DNA of 64,000 nucleotides. It comes from Mesorhizobium sp. B1-1-8. Lineage in GTDB: Bacteria; Pseudomonadota; Alphaproteobacteria; Rhizobiales; Rhizobiaceae. Both the position numbers and the translations under genes were made by a program. The stretch spans positions 4,565,501-4,629,500 of the forward strand of contig NZ_CP083956.1 in assembly GCF_006442795.2 (NCBI RefSeq), given 5' to 3'. Under the pieces are notes generated by a model. It was not told where the DNA came from. It saw only the letters and a list, made by a program, of their open reading frames with translations, and searched no databases. Positions 34,736-43,024 of this stretch are shown in pieces (position 1 is the stretch's first letter; every line of letters starts with the position of its first letter).

Positions 34736-35434
34736 CTATTTCTTCGTCCGACCGCGATCGCCGCTTCCTAGCGCGGTTCCGCTTCCGGCAGCTTCGCGGA
34801 CGCGCTCCATCTCGTCCAGAAACATCTCCAGGCCAAGCTCGAAAGTCTTGTCGAAACCTGCTTTACCGAAATAGGCGCCGGCTGCCACGACATTGGGATA
34901 GTCGCGCGCCAAATCCTCGTCGTTGACCGTGGTGACCGCCGAAGGCCCCTTGGCGTAGCCAGCGGTTTCATCGAGGATCGCACCCATCAGATAGTAGCCG
35001 GCGGCGCGGAAAAGACGGGCGCTGAGCTCGGGTCCGAAACCGCCGTCCTCGAATAGGCCAATGATGGCGTTCAGCTTGGCGAGGCAGGGTGGCGAGTTCA
35101 TGCGGTAGACCACTATGAACGGCGCGAATGCCGGATGCTCGGTCGCGACGCGGCGGAATTCCTGCATGCCGATGCGGGCCCGCTCGCGCCAGGGCAGGCT
35201 GTTGTCGGGGATCACAAGCCCACTCATCTGGCGGTCGACCAGCGCCTCGTAGAGATGCGCCTGCGAGGGGAAGTGGTGGTAAATGCTCATCGCTTCGCAG
35301 CCGAGCGCCGCGGCGAGCTTGCGCATCGAAAAGCCGGACAGCCCTTCCCGTTCGATCACCTCGAAGGCGGCGTCCTCGATCATCTCGCGGGACAGCCGGC
35401 CGCGTGCTCGCTTTTTTTTGATCGGTGAGTCCAT
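34736..35434 (-). CDS. TetR-family transcriptional regulator (TetR_C)
   Basis: 232 residues from ATG 35434 (MDSPIKKKRARGRLSREMI). Helix-turn-helix GLSGFSMRKLAAALGCEAMS followed by IYHHFPSQ. The C-terminal domain is of the class found with tetracycline-type repressors. It is divergent from the exported AhpD-like gene; two near-identical operators lie between them, so it probably represses that gene and itself. Confidence 0.92.
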   Translation of the reverse strand: MDSPIKKKRARGRLSREMIEDAAFEVIEREGLSGFSMRKLAAALGCEAMSIYHHFPSQAHLYEALVDRQMSGLVIPDNSLPWRERARIGMQEFRRVATEHPAFAPFIVVYRMNSPPCLAKLNAIIGLFEDGGFGPELSARLFRAAGYYLMGAILDETAGYAKGPSAVTTVNDEDLARDYPNVVAAGAYFGKAGFDKTFELGLEMFLDEMERVREAAGSGTALGSGDRGRTKK

Positions 35435-35442
35435 GGCTCCGC

Positions 35443-35493
35443 TTGACAACTTACACTGTAAGGCTCAATTTGCGCACACCTTACATCGTAAGG
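35443..35493 (+). promoter_or_regulatory. Promoter with two TetR-type operators
   Basis: ttgaca at 35443-35448 is a consensus -35. It is followed by two palindromes of the same sequence, cttac-act-gtaag (35450-35462) and cttac-atc-gtaag (35480-35492). Their centres are 30 bp apart, about three helical turns. The first lies in the -35/-10 spacer and the second beyond the -10, an ideal layout for repression by the divergent TetR protein. Confidence 0.85.
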
Positions 35494-35518
35494 CTAACAA
35501 AGACCAGAGGAGAAAATC

Positions 35519-35980
35519 ATGTCCGTCTCTCGCATCGTGCGTTCGTGCCTTCGTTCCGCTTCGCTGCTCGCCGCTGCCGGCATGCTCACAGCTTTATTGT
35601 CGGCCCCTGCCAATGCCGACGACTATGACGCCGCCATCAAGGACATCCAGTCGACCATGGGCGGTGTGCCCAGCTTCCTGACCAAGTTCCCGAAAGCCGG
35701 TCTGCCCGGCGCGTGGGCCGAGGTCAAGGCCATCGAGCTCAGCGATAAGACGGCGCTGCCGCCGAAGGTCAAGTCGCTGATCTCGCTGGCGGTCGCAGCG
35801 CAGATCCCGTGCAGCTATTGCATCTGGTCGGACACGCAGGATGCCAAGCGCGCCGGCGCCACCGACGAGGAGATCCAGGAGGCTGTCGCGGTGTCCGCAT
35901 TGACCCGCCACTGGAGCACCATCTTCAACGGCATGCAGGTCGACTTCGAGACTTTCAAGAAGGAGATGGGCGCACAATAG
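35519..35980 (+). CDS. Exported AhpD/carboxymuconolactone-decarboxylase-like protein
   Basis: 153 residues from ATG 35519 with ribosome-binding site gaggag. An N-terminal signal peptide (LLAAAGMLTALLSAPANA-DD) is followed by a single AhpD-like domain with the redox motif IPCSYCIWSDTQDAKRAGATD. The CxxC matches alkylhydroperoxidase AhpD, but the residue usually His four positions later is replaced. Most family members are cytoplasmic, so export is unusual. Likely peroxidase or thiol chemistry in the periplasm (inference). Under TetR control. Confidence 0.85.
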   Translation: MSVSRIVRSCLRSASLLAAAGMLTALLSAPANADDYDAAIKDIQSTMGGVPSFLTKFPKAGLPGAWAEVKAIELSDKTALPPKVKSLISLAVAAQIPCSYCIWSDTQDAKRAGATDEEIQEAVAVSALTRHWSTIFNGMQVDFETFKKEMGAQ

Positions 35981-36004
35981 CTGCGAGTGGCAGACCACCT
36001 ACGA

Positions 36005-36043
36005 AAAAAGCGCGGCCCGCAAAATTTACGGGCCGTGCTTTTT
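36005..36043 (+). terminator. Rho-independent terminator of the AhpD-like gene
   Basis: Stem aaagcgcggcccg / cgggccgtgcttt with loop caaaattta and a following T tract. Confidence 0.88.
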
Positions 36044-36278
36044 CCGTGAAGCTGACGCTGCCGGCGGTTCTCCGTCTCTTTACGCAACCGCCGGGTGCGA
36101 GCCGGTCGGGTCGATGCCGCTCCCCCAGCAGGCGGGATGCCGCAGACGCAACCCGCTGAAATCTCCTCACGGCCAAACAGCTATCGCTAAATTGATCAAG
36201 TTTGCCATAATGCCTTGGGCGGGTGGACGATCAACGATTTGGAATGCAGGGCAGCTCGCGCGCCCGAAGGGACTTTTG

Positions 36279-36635
36279 ATGTTCAAGTTTCGCGGGAAAG
36301 ACCAGCCCGGTTTACCCAATAGAAAGTCCGACGCCTCAAGTCAATTTTTGTACAGGCCTTTACTCCTCGGAACTATCGTAGCACTTTCTGGCTGCCAGTA
36401 CTTCAATTTCGGTCAAACTACTTTGTTCAACACATCGCAAAGCGGCAACGCCGCCTTGCTCAACCCGAAACCAGGTGGATTTGTCCAGCCGAGAACCGCG
36501 CCCCACCCGGCCACGAGCACAAGTCCCAACCCCTATCTCGGAAACGCTGCCCATATTTGCAGCGCGAGCGGCTTCGGACAGCAATCGCATTGTTTCCTGA
36601 GGGCTTCCGGGCCGCTCTGGGTTCATAATATCTAA
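36279..36635 (+). CDS. Lipoprotein of the ICSxSGFGQQSxC family
   Basis: 118 residues from ATG 36279. A basic start (MFKFRGKDQPGLPNRK) and a hydrophobic segment lead to a lipobox (VALSGC, Cys39). The mature part is low-complexity (PRTAPHPATSTSPNPYLG) and ends with HICSASGFGQQSHCFLRA. The same C-terminal motif closes the protein at 44360-44752, which identifies a shared family and confirms this strand. The two Cys of the motif could form a disulphide. GC content is below the local mean. Confidence 0.65.
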   Translation: MFKFRGKDQPGLPNRKSDASSQFLYRPLLLGTIVALSGCQYFNFGQTTLFNTSQSGNAALLNPKPGGFVQPRTAPHPATSTSPNPYLGNAAHICSASGFGQQSHCFLRASGPLWVHNI

Positions 36636-36848
36636 GATTTCGTTCAATATTGAAATATATTTCTCTGCCACGGGCCGTGAACCAAGCTTTTTTGAAAATG
36701 ACTGCTCGATGACATCTTGGGGTCTGGCGAGCTCTTTCGCTGTCCAGCTTTGCGCTGGTGCGGAGGCCGCCAATTTCAACTGTCTCGGCCCTGTCAATAC
36801 GAGTCGACGTTCTCATCGCGCAATGCCCCGACCAATCCCCGATCATGA

Positions 36849-36898
36849 TTAACCACATGCGAATGCACAGGGTTAACAAAACGCTAATTTAGTTGACT
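36849..36898 (+). promoter_or_regulatory. CtrA-box promoter A (upstream of the UDP-glucuronate decarboxylase gene)
   Basis: ttaacc (36849-36854), exactly 16 bases, ggttaa (36871-36876), then a CtrA-type box ttaa-N7-ctaa (36873-36887) and ttgact (36893-36898) as -35. The same layout is seen at 47001-47050 and 47172-47222. The region 36636-37178 contains no gene. Confidence 0.75.
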
Positions 36899-37078
36899 AC
36901 GCCGTCCACAGGTATATTTCTATATGCGTTGGGTGTGCAATTTGGGCGAGCAGTCCGCGGTGGTGGCAGCTATACTCGTGGATCGCGACTTAGGGGCGAA
37001 GGGGCGCTGAGCGGCAGCAAATAAGCCGTACGGCGGGAGCTCCGCGAACTCATAAAATTACAGCGCACATCAGTATAG

Positions 37079-37114
37079 GCGATTCCGCGCATGCGGAGGA
37101 ATCGCTGTTTTTTT
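37079..37114 (+). terminator. Intrinsic terminator inside the leader of the polysaccharide operon
   Basis: gcgattccgc-gcat-gcgg-a-ggaatcgc is a nearly perfect hairpin followed by seven T. It lies 180 bp after promoter A and 65 bp before the next start codon, so it can end a short leader RNA or act as an attenuator. Confidence 0.88.
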
Positions 37115-37178
37115 GGCCTGGTCTGGCAAAGCAATTGCCAGGCCCGGGAGCGGTAGCGTACGTGCGTAAGAGGTTGCC

Positions 37179-38252
37179 ATGAGCAGAGTCGTCAAGGTTC
37201 TGAAGCTGGACGCGGGCCAAGGTCGAAGAGGTATCGATCGCGGCCGCGCCCTGGTCGCTGGCGGAGCGGGATTTCTGGGCTCTCATTTGTGCGAGAGGCT
37301 GCTGCTCGACGGCTATGAGGTCATCGCGCTGGACAATTTTCATACCGGCAGACGATATAATCTTGCCGGCATTGCACGCGACGCCGCCTTCACCTGCACC
37401 AGGCACGACATCGTCGACGCGCTGCCTGCGGATTTCGCCGTCGACGAAATCTACAACCTCGCCTGCCCTGCTTCTCCGCCCCACTACCAGGCAAATCCGA
37501 TCCACACATTCAAGACAAGCGTGCTGGGCTCGATCAACCTTCTGGAACTTGCGCGGCGCCATAACGCCAAGATCTTCCAGGCCTCGACCTCGGAGGTCTA
37601 TGGCGATCCGCTGGTGCATCCGCAGCCCGAAGGCTATTTCGGCAACGTCAACACGCACGGCCCGCGCTCCTGCTATGACGAGGGCAAACGCTCGGCGGAG
37701 ACGTTGTTTTTCGATTATTCGAGAACATACGGAATCGACGTGCGCGTCGCCCGCATCTTCAACACCTATGGCCCGCGCATGCGACCTGACGACGGCCGCG
37801 TGGTGTCCAACTTCATCGTCCAGGCGCTGAGCGGCGAGGACATCACCATCTACGGCAGCGGCATGCAGACGCGCTCCTTCTGCTTTGTCGACGATCTGAT
37901 CGAAGGCTTTATGCGCCTGATGAATGCTCCGGCAGCGCCGAGGCATCCGGTCAATCTCGGCAACCCCGTCGAGTTCACCATCGTGGAGCTGGCCAGGCTG
38001 GTCGTCGACTACACGAATTCCCGCTCGCGTATCGTGCACCGGCCGCTGCCGGTCGACGACCCCAGGCAACGCAGGCCCGACATTTCCTACGCTAGGCAGC
38101 ATCTGGGCTGGGAGCCGAAGGTCGCCTTGAGCGAGGGGCTCGCCCACACCGCGGCCTATTTCGAGGCATTGCTGGGCAGCCGCCAGTCCGGCGCATCGCA
38201 GAGCGGCCGGGCCCTCAGCAGTCGGTCCGTCAAAGAGGCAGCGGCGTCATGA
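37179..38252 (+). CDS. UDP-glucuronate decarboxylase-like extended SDR (UDP-xylose synthase type)
   Basis: 357 residues. NAD-binding [10 protein letters not shown] (about residues 27-36), conserved [20 protein letters not shown], catalytic Tyr/Lys in YDEGKR, and [10 protein letters not shown] are the signature of UDP-glucuronate decarboxylases, which make UDP-xylose in the cytoplasm. The N-terminal 25 residues and the Ser/Ala-rich C-terminus are variable. Its stop overlaps the galE start by four bases (ATGA), so the pair is coupled. Confidence 0.9.
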   Translation: MSRVVKVLKLDAGQGRRGIDRGRALVAGGAGFLGSHLCERLLLDGYEVIALDNFHTGRRYNLAGIARDAAFTCTRHDIVDALPADFAVDEIYNLACPASPPHYQANPIHTFKTSVLGSINLLELARRHNAKIFQASTSEVYGDPLVHPQPEGYFGNVNTHGPRSCYDEGKRSAETLFFDYSRTYGIDVRVARIFNTYGPRMRPDDGRVVSNFIVQALSGEDITIYGSGMQTRSFCFVDDLIEGFMRLMNAPAAPRHPVNLGNPVEFTIVELARLVVDYTNSRSRIVHRPLPVDDPRQRRPDISYARQHLGWEPKVALSEGLAHTAAYFEALLGSRQSGASQSGRALSSRSVKEAAAS

Positions 38253-39374
38253 CCCGCCGCCCCGTTCTGGTAACGGGTGGCGCCGGTTTCATCGGCAGCC
38301 ACACTTGCAAGCTGCTCGCAGCGGCAGGCTGCCTGCCGGTGGTCTACGGATAATTTGAGCCGCGGCAACGAGAAGGCGGTGTGCTGGGGTCCGCTGGTCG
38401 TCGGCGACATCCGCGACCGCGACGCGCTGCAGCGGGCCATCGACACACATCGGCCGCGGGCGGTCGTCCACTTCGCCGCGCTTGCCTATGTCGGCGAGTC
38501 GGTCAGCGAGCCGGCGGACTATTATTCGACCAATGTCGGGGGCACGATCGCGGTGCTCGACACCGCGCGCGCGAACGGCATCGACAAGATCATCTTTTCC
38601 TCCAGCTGCGCCAGCTATGGCGTGCCCGAGGCGCTGCCGGTGCGCGAGACCGCGTCGCAGAACCCGATCAGCCCCTACGGCCGCAGCAAGCTGATGGGCG
38701 AGCAGATCATCCGCGATTACGCCTCGGCCTATGGAATGAAATACGCCATCCTGCGCTACTTCAACGCCTGCGGCGCCGATCCCGAGGGCGAGCTCGGCGA
38801 ATGGCACACGCCTGAAACCCATATCATCCCGCGGGTGCTGATGGCGGCGTCTGGCATGATCGATGCAATCGAGGTCTTCGGCACCGACTATGAGACCCCC
38901 GATGGTACCTGTGTGCGCGACTATATCCATGTCAGCGATCTCGCTCGCGCGCATCTGAAGGCGCTGATGCATCTGGAGGCCGGCGGCGAAAGCCTTGCGG
39001 TCAATCTCGGCACCGGCCGCGGCATTTCAATCAAGGAAATTCTCGAGGCGGTCGGACGGATCACGTCGCGGCCTGTCCCGGTCGTGTACAAAGCGCGCCG
39101 CCCCGGCGATCCGGCCGGGCTTTACGCCGATCCAGGCATGGCGCGCGAGCAACTGGGGTTCGTGGCCGAGCTTTCCGGCATCGACAGCATTGTCAGGACG
39201 GCCGCGCTCTTCTTCGGTCTCGGTCCTATCTCGAAACCGAAGAAGCCTCGGGCGCCCGCCGCAGTTTCGCGTGCAAAGCACGCGCAACGCGGCGTGGATG
39301 CCAACAAGCCGACAAGGCTGGCCGTCGTCCCTGTGAGTAATGTGTCGGGGCGCGGGCTCGCCGAGTTGGGTTGA
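38249..39374 (+). pseudogene. galE: UDP-glucose 4-epimerase gene with a single-base frameshift
   Basis: ATG 38249 opens [20 protein letters not shown] and reads normally to VVYG, then stops at TAA 38351. Removing one G near 38348 (tacggataat to tacgataat) restores YDNLSRGNEKAVCWGPLVVG and the full GalE protein to 39374: SSSCASYGVPEA, catalytic YGRSKLMGE, RYFNACGADPEGELGE, NLGTGRG. As read, only a 34-residue N-terminus and a headless C-terminal frame remain. The C-terminus is about 45 residues longer than usual. Either a recent inactivation or a sequencing error. Confidence 0.9.
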
Positions 39375-39429
39375 GGGCTTTCTCAGCGGGCTTCTTTTAT
39401 TCGGACGGAAACCTGCTTCTCCGCCATGC

Positions 39430-40020
39430 TCAACTCTTGTTGTCGATCAGTTTGCGGATCTCGTCGAACCGGGCTCCCTTGGTGTTGCCCGCCTCGAACT
39501 TCCGATGTTCGTCGGCGGCGGCGTCCGTGGCGTGCTTGAAATCGTACCAGTCGCCGTCCGGATCCTTGCGCTGCTCGATGGTGCCGTTCTCGACGCGATG
39601 GCTGTAGCAGGTGCGCCGCGGCTTTGTGGTGTAGGCCTTCGACCGCCAGGCGAGCTCCATGCACATCTTGCCCGTTTCGGTCACCAGCCAGTGACCTTCC
39701 GCAACGGCGGGCGCGTCCTGTCCTGCCGTCCATGCCTGCAGGCGCCTATCCAGTCCGAAATAGGCCGCTCCATTTACCCAGTTCCAGGTTCGGTCGGCGT
39801 AGAGAAGCTGCAATTCGAAAGCCGTCGGCGCGGTTTCGGGTTTGGCCGCGGCTTCGACAGGCGCGCCGCTCTTGGCGGCGGCCGCATCGGCAGTGCCCGT
39901 ACACGCAAGCTGGGCGCACGCCATGAGCAGCGGCACAAGCCAGCCGCGCGCGGCAAGCAGGCCGGGGCCCCTGCCCGTATGTGCCGATGCGCTTACAGAA
40001 GTCCCGATAACCGATCGCAT
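39430..40020 (-). CDS. Exported DUF995 protein 1
   Basis: 196 residues with an N-terminal signal region (WLVPLLMACAQLACTGTADA, possibly a lipobox at LAC). The mature domain carries the DUF995 pattern ELQLLYADRTWNWVNGAAYF, HWLVTETGKMCMELAWRSKA, TCYSHRVENGTIEQRKDPDG, DWYDFKH. A paralogue lies at 48550-49053. DUF995 proteins are secreted rhizobial proteins, often near polysaccharide loci; their role is unknown. Confidence 0.85.
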   Translation of the reverse strand: MRSVIGTSVSASAHTGRGPGLLAARGWLVPLLMACAQLACTGTADAAAAKSGAPVEAAAKPETAPTAFELQLLYADRTWNWVNGAAYFGLDRRLQAWTAGQDAPAVAEGHWLVTETGKMCMELAWRSKAYTTKPRRTCYSHRVENGTIEQRKDPDGDWYDFKHATDAAADEHRKFEAGNTKGARFDEIRKLIDNKS

Positions 40021-40158
40021 GTCAAAGTCCCCCTCTCGAGCCCGAGTTGGTCGGGTCGAGGAATACCGGTCTGGAAGATGTTTCTTCGGGCTTTTCGCGA
40101 TCCGTCACGATGCCCGAGCTTTGTGAGCCCGACGGCGGCGGGGTCGGCGCCCTTGAAT

Positions 40159-40188
40159 TATTAACAGCCGCGTGAGGCGCGCTGTCAA
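40159..40188 (-). promoter_or_regulatory. Probable sigma-70 promoter of DUF995 gene 1
   Basis: On the minus strand ttgaca (40188-40183), an 18-base spacer, then ttaata (40164-40159), about 140 bp before the start codon. A CtrA half-site-like ttaaccat on the plus strand at 40225 faces the GT39 gene. Confidence 0.5.
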
Positions 40189-40329
40189 CCATGTCCAACC
40201 CGAAGTGACGTTGCAAGGCCTTATTTAACCATGGGTATTTATAACCTTGTGATGCTTTGATTGTCTTTGGTGAGCGCTCGAGTAACAGGGAGCAGCGCCG
40301 AAGTAGCTTCTATGGGAGGAGCGGCTACA

Positions 40330-41943
40330 ATGGCGGACGGCACGGAAACAGTGGATATCCAGGGCATCACCCTGGCTGCCCGTCAGGCGGCGGTCGGCCC
40401 GCGCGTCAGCATCAACAGCTTGATCCTGCTGGCGATCCTTCTGGTGGCGGCGATCGCCCGCCTTTACAACATCACCCAGCCGCTTGTCGATGCCTTCAGC
40501 TGGCGCGAGACAAGCACGGCCATGATGGCCGACAACTTCCAGCAGCGCAGCTGGAACATCTTCTTCCCGGAGGTGAGCTGGACCGGCCCCGGACCGAGCT
40601 ATCAGGGCCGGGAGTTCCAGATCGTCAGCTATCTCACCGCGATCCTGTACCAGCTGTTCGGCTGGCACGACTGGTTCGGACGGATGATCGCGGCGCTGTT
40701 CGGGCTGGTTACGGTATTTTCGCTCCACAGGCTAACCGCGCTCTGCTGGGACGAGGCGCATGCGCACGCTGCGGCGCTTGCCTATGCGCTGATGCCGGGC
40801 CCGGTGATGATCGACAGCTCCTTCCTGCCCGACCCTTCGATGCTGGCGCTGGTGACGCTCGGCGTATGGCTGTTCGCGAAATACTGGGCCGGCGGCAAGG
40901 CCTGGCTGCTGCCGTTGGCGACGACCAGCTTCACCCTCGGCGCGCTGGCTAAGCCGCCGGGGCTCGCCGCCGGCGCCGTCATCTTCTACCTGATGGTCCG
41001 CTGGGTCCTCGACAAACGCTACAGGCAGGCGACACGGGTTTTCGTAAGCGGGCTTCTCAGCCTCGTCGTCATCGCCGGCTATTTCAGCTGGGCGATCTAT
41101 CTTGGCCGCAGCTACCCGCCGTTCCACGTCGCCGGCAGCGGCTACATCTGGGATTCTGGCTTCTGGGCGTTCCTCAGGGACAAATTCTACTTCAGGTCAG
41201 TCTGGAGCACATCGATCTGGTGGTTCTACGGCTATCCGTTCATGGCGCTGATCGCCCTCGGTTTCTGGATGCCGCCGAGCGCGGGCCAATCGGATAAGCG
41301 GTCGCTTTCGGCCGTTCCCTATGTGTGGCTGGCGGCAGCAGCGATCGTCTATGTCGCGGCGGCGCGCGAGATCACCAGCAATCCGTGGAATTATCACATC
41401 TTCCATGTGCCGTTCGCAATGTTCTGCGGCCGCGGCGCGATGGTGCTGGCGACGCTCGGCACCGGAAATGTTCTGTCCCCCGCGGTGGTGCTGCGCTCGA
41501 TCTTTATCGCGGCGCTGGCACTGGCGCTTTCAACCTTTCCGCTGCTCGGGACAATGAAGGCGCCGATAGCCAGCAACGGCAAGCTGCTCGGCGAGGAGAT
41601 GGCGCGATTGGCCAAGCCAGGCGACCTGGTCGTTGCCGTGGCTTCGGATGCGGGAGACCCCGTCGCCATCTACTACAGCAGGCTGCGCGGCTGGGTATTT
41701 CCACCGGGAGGCGGCGACTACAACTGGACAAATTTCGTCGAGGACGACGCCACTGCGGTCGCGCAGCTCGAACAGTTGCGCGCTCAAGGCGCCGATTTGT
41801 TCGGCATAGCCAAGAATGCGCAGGATGATAACAACCAGCGTTTCCTGGAGCATCACCGGGGCGTCGTCGACTACCTCGACAGGACCGCAACCAAGCTTGT
41901 GGATTCGGACAAGCTGCTGGTTTATAGGATCACCCGCCCGTGA
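40330..41943 (+). CDS. Glycosyltransferase family 39-like membrane protein (ArnT/PMT superfamily)
   Basis: 537 residues from ATG 40330, chosen for the gggaggag ribosome-binding site. About eleven transmembrane helices follow a short N-terminus. The first periplasmic loop carries the acidic DAFSWRETSTAMMADNF, with the Asp/Glu pattern of the GT39/GT83 catalytic site, and SFLPDPSML. Such enzymes move a sugar from a polyprenyl-phosphate donor to lipid A, protein or polysaccharide on the periplasmic face. The C-terminal 110 residues are soluble. The GT2 and LPG-synthase-like genes that follow supply a plausible donor pathway. Confidence 0.85.
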   Translation: MADGTETVDIQGITLAARQAAVGPRVSINSLILLAILLVAAIARLYNITQPLVDAFSWRETSTAMMADNFQQRSWNIFFPEVSWTGPGPSYQGREFQIVSYLTAILYQLFGWHDWFGRMIAALFGLVTVFSLHRLTALCWDEAHAHAAALAYALMPGPVMIDSSFLPDPSMLALVTLGVWLFAKYWAGGKAWLLPLATTSFTLGALAKPPGLAAGAVIFYLMVRWVLDKRYRQATRVFVSGLLSLVVIAGYFSWAIYLGRSYPPFHVAGSGYIWDSGFWAFLRDKFYFRSVWSTSIWWFYGYPFMALIALGFWMPPSAGQSDKRSLSAVPYVWLAAAAIVYVAAAREITSNPWNYHIFHVPFAMFCGRGAMVLATLGTGNVLSPAVVLRSIFIAALALALSTFPLLGTMKAPIASNGKLLGEEMARLAKPGDLVVAVASDAGDPVAIYYSRLRGWVFPPGGGDYNWTNFVEDDATAVAQLEQLRAQGADLFGIAKNAQDDNNQRFLEHHRGVVDYLDRTATKLVDSDKLLVYRITRP

Positions 41944-42106
41944 GCCCGTCGTGCCGGCCGGAAATCCGGGCCGGATATCGTCCGGCGTTTTGCGTGTAGG
42001 CTGGGCGGCGGGCCGCGGCGGAGCGATCCGTATATGATGGCCGCGGATCTTCGGAACCACTGACCGGGCCGCGAGGACGCGGCGGCGGACACCAGCGGAG
42101 AATTGA

Positions 42107-43024
42107 TTGAAGCGAGCGGTATCGATAATCGTCACCCTGGCGCTGCTGGCATGGCTGGTCAGCGACTCGCGCTGGAAGATGGTCGGCGATGCCTTCGCCA
42201 GCATCACGCCCGGCGCCTTCGCGGCGGTGACGCTTTCGCTGTTCGTCACTTATGTGCTGCGCGCGCTGCGCGTGTGCGATGAATTCCGCGACGAGGTGAA
42301 CGGCCGCTTCGGCGCCTGCCTGCGCGTTATCCTGATCCATAATGCCATGATCAATGTGGTGCCGTTCCGCGGCGGCGAAACCGCCTTTCCGCTGCTGCTG
42401 CGACAGGTATTCGGCATTTCGATCATGCGCGCCGGCGCCTCGCTGTTGTGGTTCAGGCTGCAGGATGCCTTCGTCGTCGGCGTGCTCGCCTGCCTGGTCT
42501 GGCCCGGCCTCCACCTGGCGCTCAGGACCGCCGGCATCGCGGTGCTGATCGCCGCTGCCTGGTACCTGCCGCGCTGGGCGCGCACACCGCATGACTGGAC
42601 CGGGCGCGGCAAGATCGTGTCGAAACTCGGCAAGCTGCGCGACATCTTCACCGAGGCCACGGGACGCTCCCGTTACGGTTGGTGGTGGACGGCGGCCAAT
42701 TGGGCGCTGAAGCTTGCCGTGCAGGGATGGCTGCTCGCCATGTTGCTCGGCACATCCTTCCAGACCGCCTTTCCCGGCGCCGTCGGCGCCGAGGCCGCGG
42801 CTATCCTGCCGGTGCAGGGCGTCGCCGGCTTCGGCACTTACGAGGCGGGTGCCGCGGCGGCATTGCTCTATTCCGGCGTCGCCATGAAGGACGGCCTGCA
42901 GGCGGCATTGGCGCTGCATCTTTTCATCTTCTGCTCGGCGGTCGCCACCGGCGCGGTCGCCTGGCTGTTTCCCTCAAAATCGACGCTACCGGAAAGCCCG
43001 GTCCCAGGGCCCGCAAGGAAATGA
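42107..43024 (+). CDS. LPG-synthase-TM/UPF0104-like membrane protein
   Basis: 305 residues from TTG 42107 (ribosome-binding site cggag). About seven to eight transmembrane helices, with VPFRGGETAFPLLLRQVFG and ILPVQGVAGFGTYEAGAAAA typical of the flippase-like LPG_synthase_TM (YbhN/AglD) family. The family is often encoded next to polyprenyl-phosphate GT2 enzymes and may carry or flip the lipid-linked sugar. The stop overlaps the GT2 start by four bases. Confidence 0.85.
   Translation: MKRAVSIIVTLALLAWLVSDSRWKMVGDAFASITPGAFAAVTLSLFVTYVLRALRVCDEFRDEVNGRFGACLRVILIHNAMINVVPFRGGETAFPLLLRQVFGISIMRAGASLLWFRLQDAFVVGVLACLVWPGLHLALRTAGIAVLIAAAWYLPRWARTPHDWTGRGKIVSKLGKLRDIFTEATGRSRYGWWWTAANWALKLAVQGWLLAMLLGTSFQTAFPGAVGAEAAAILPVQGVAGFGTYEAGAAAALLYSGVAMKDGLQAALALHLFIFCSAVATGAVAWLFPSKSTLPESPVPGPARK

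Noticed and set aside
36360..36797. 145-codon minus-strand frame
   Set aside because: Antisense to the plus-strand lipoprotein, whose C-terminal motif is shared with another protein in the window.
39340..40164. 274-codon plus-strand frame
   Set aside because: Antisense to the DUF995 gene, which has a signal sequence and a domain match.
40225..40245. Fourth copy of the TTAACC-N16-GGTTAA element upstream of the GT39 gene
   Set aside because: TTAACC is present but the second half-site at 16 bases and the TTAA-N7-TTAA box are missing.
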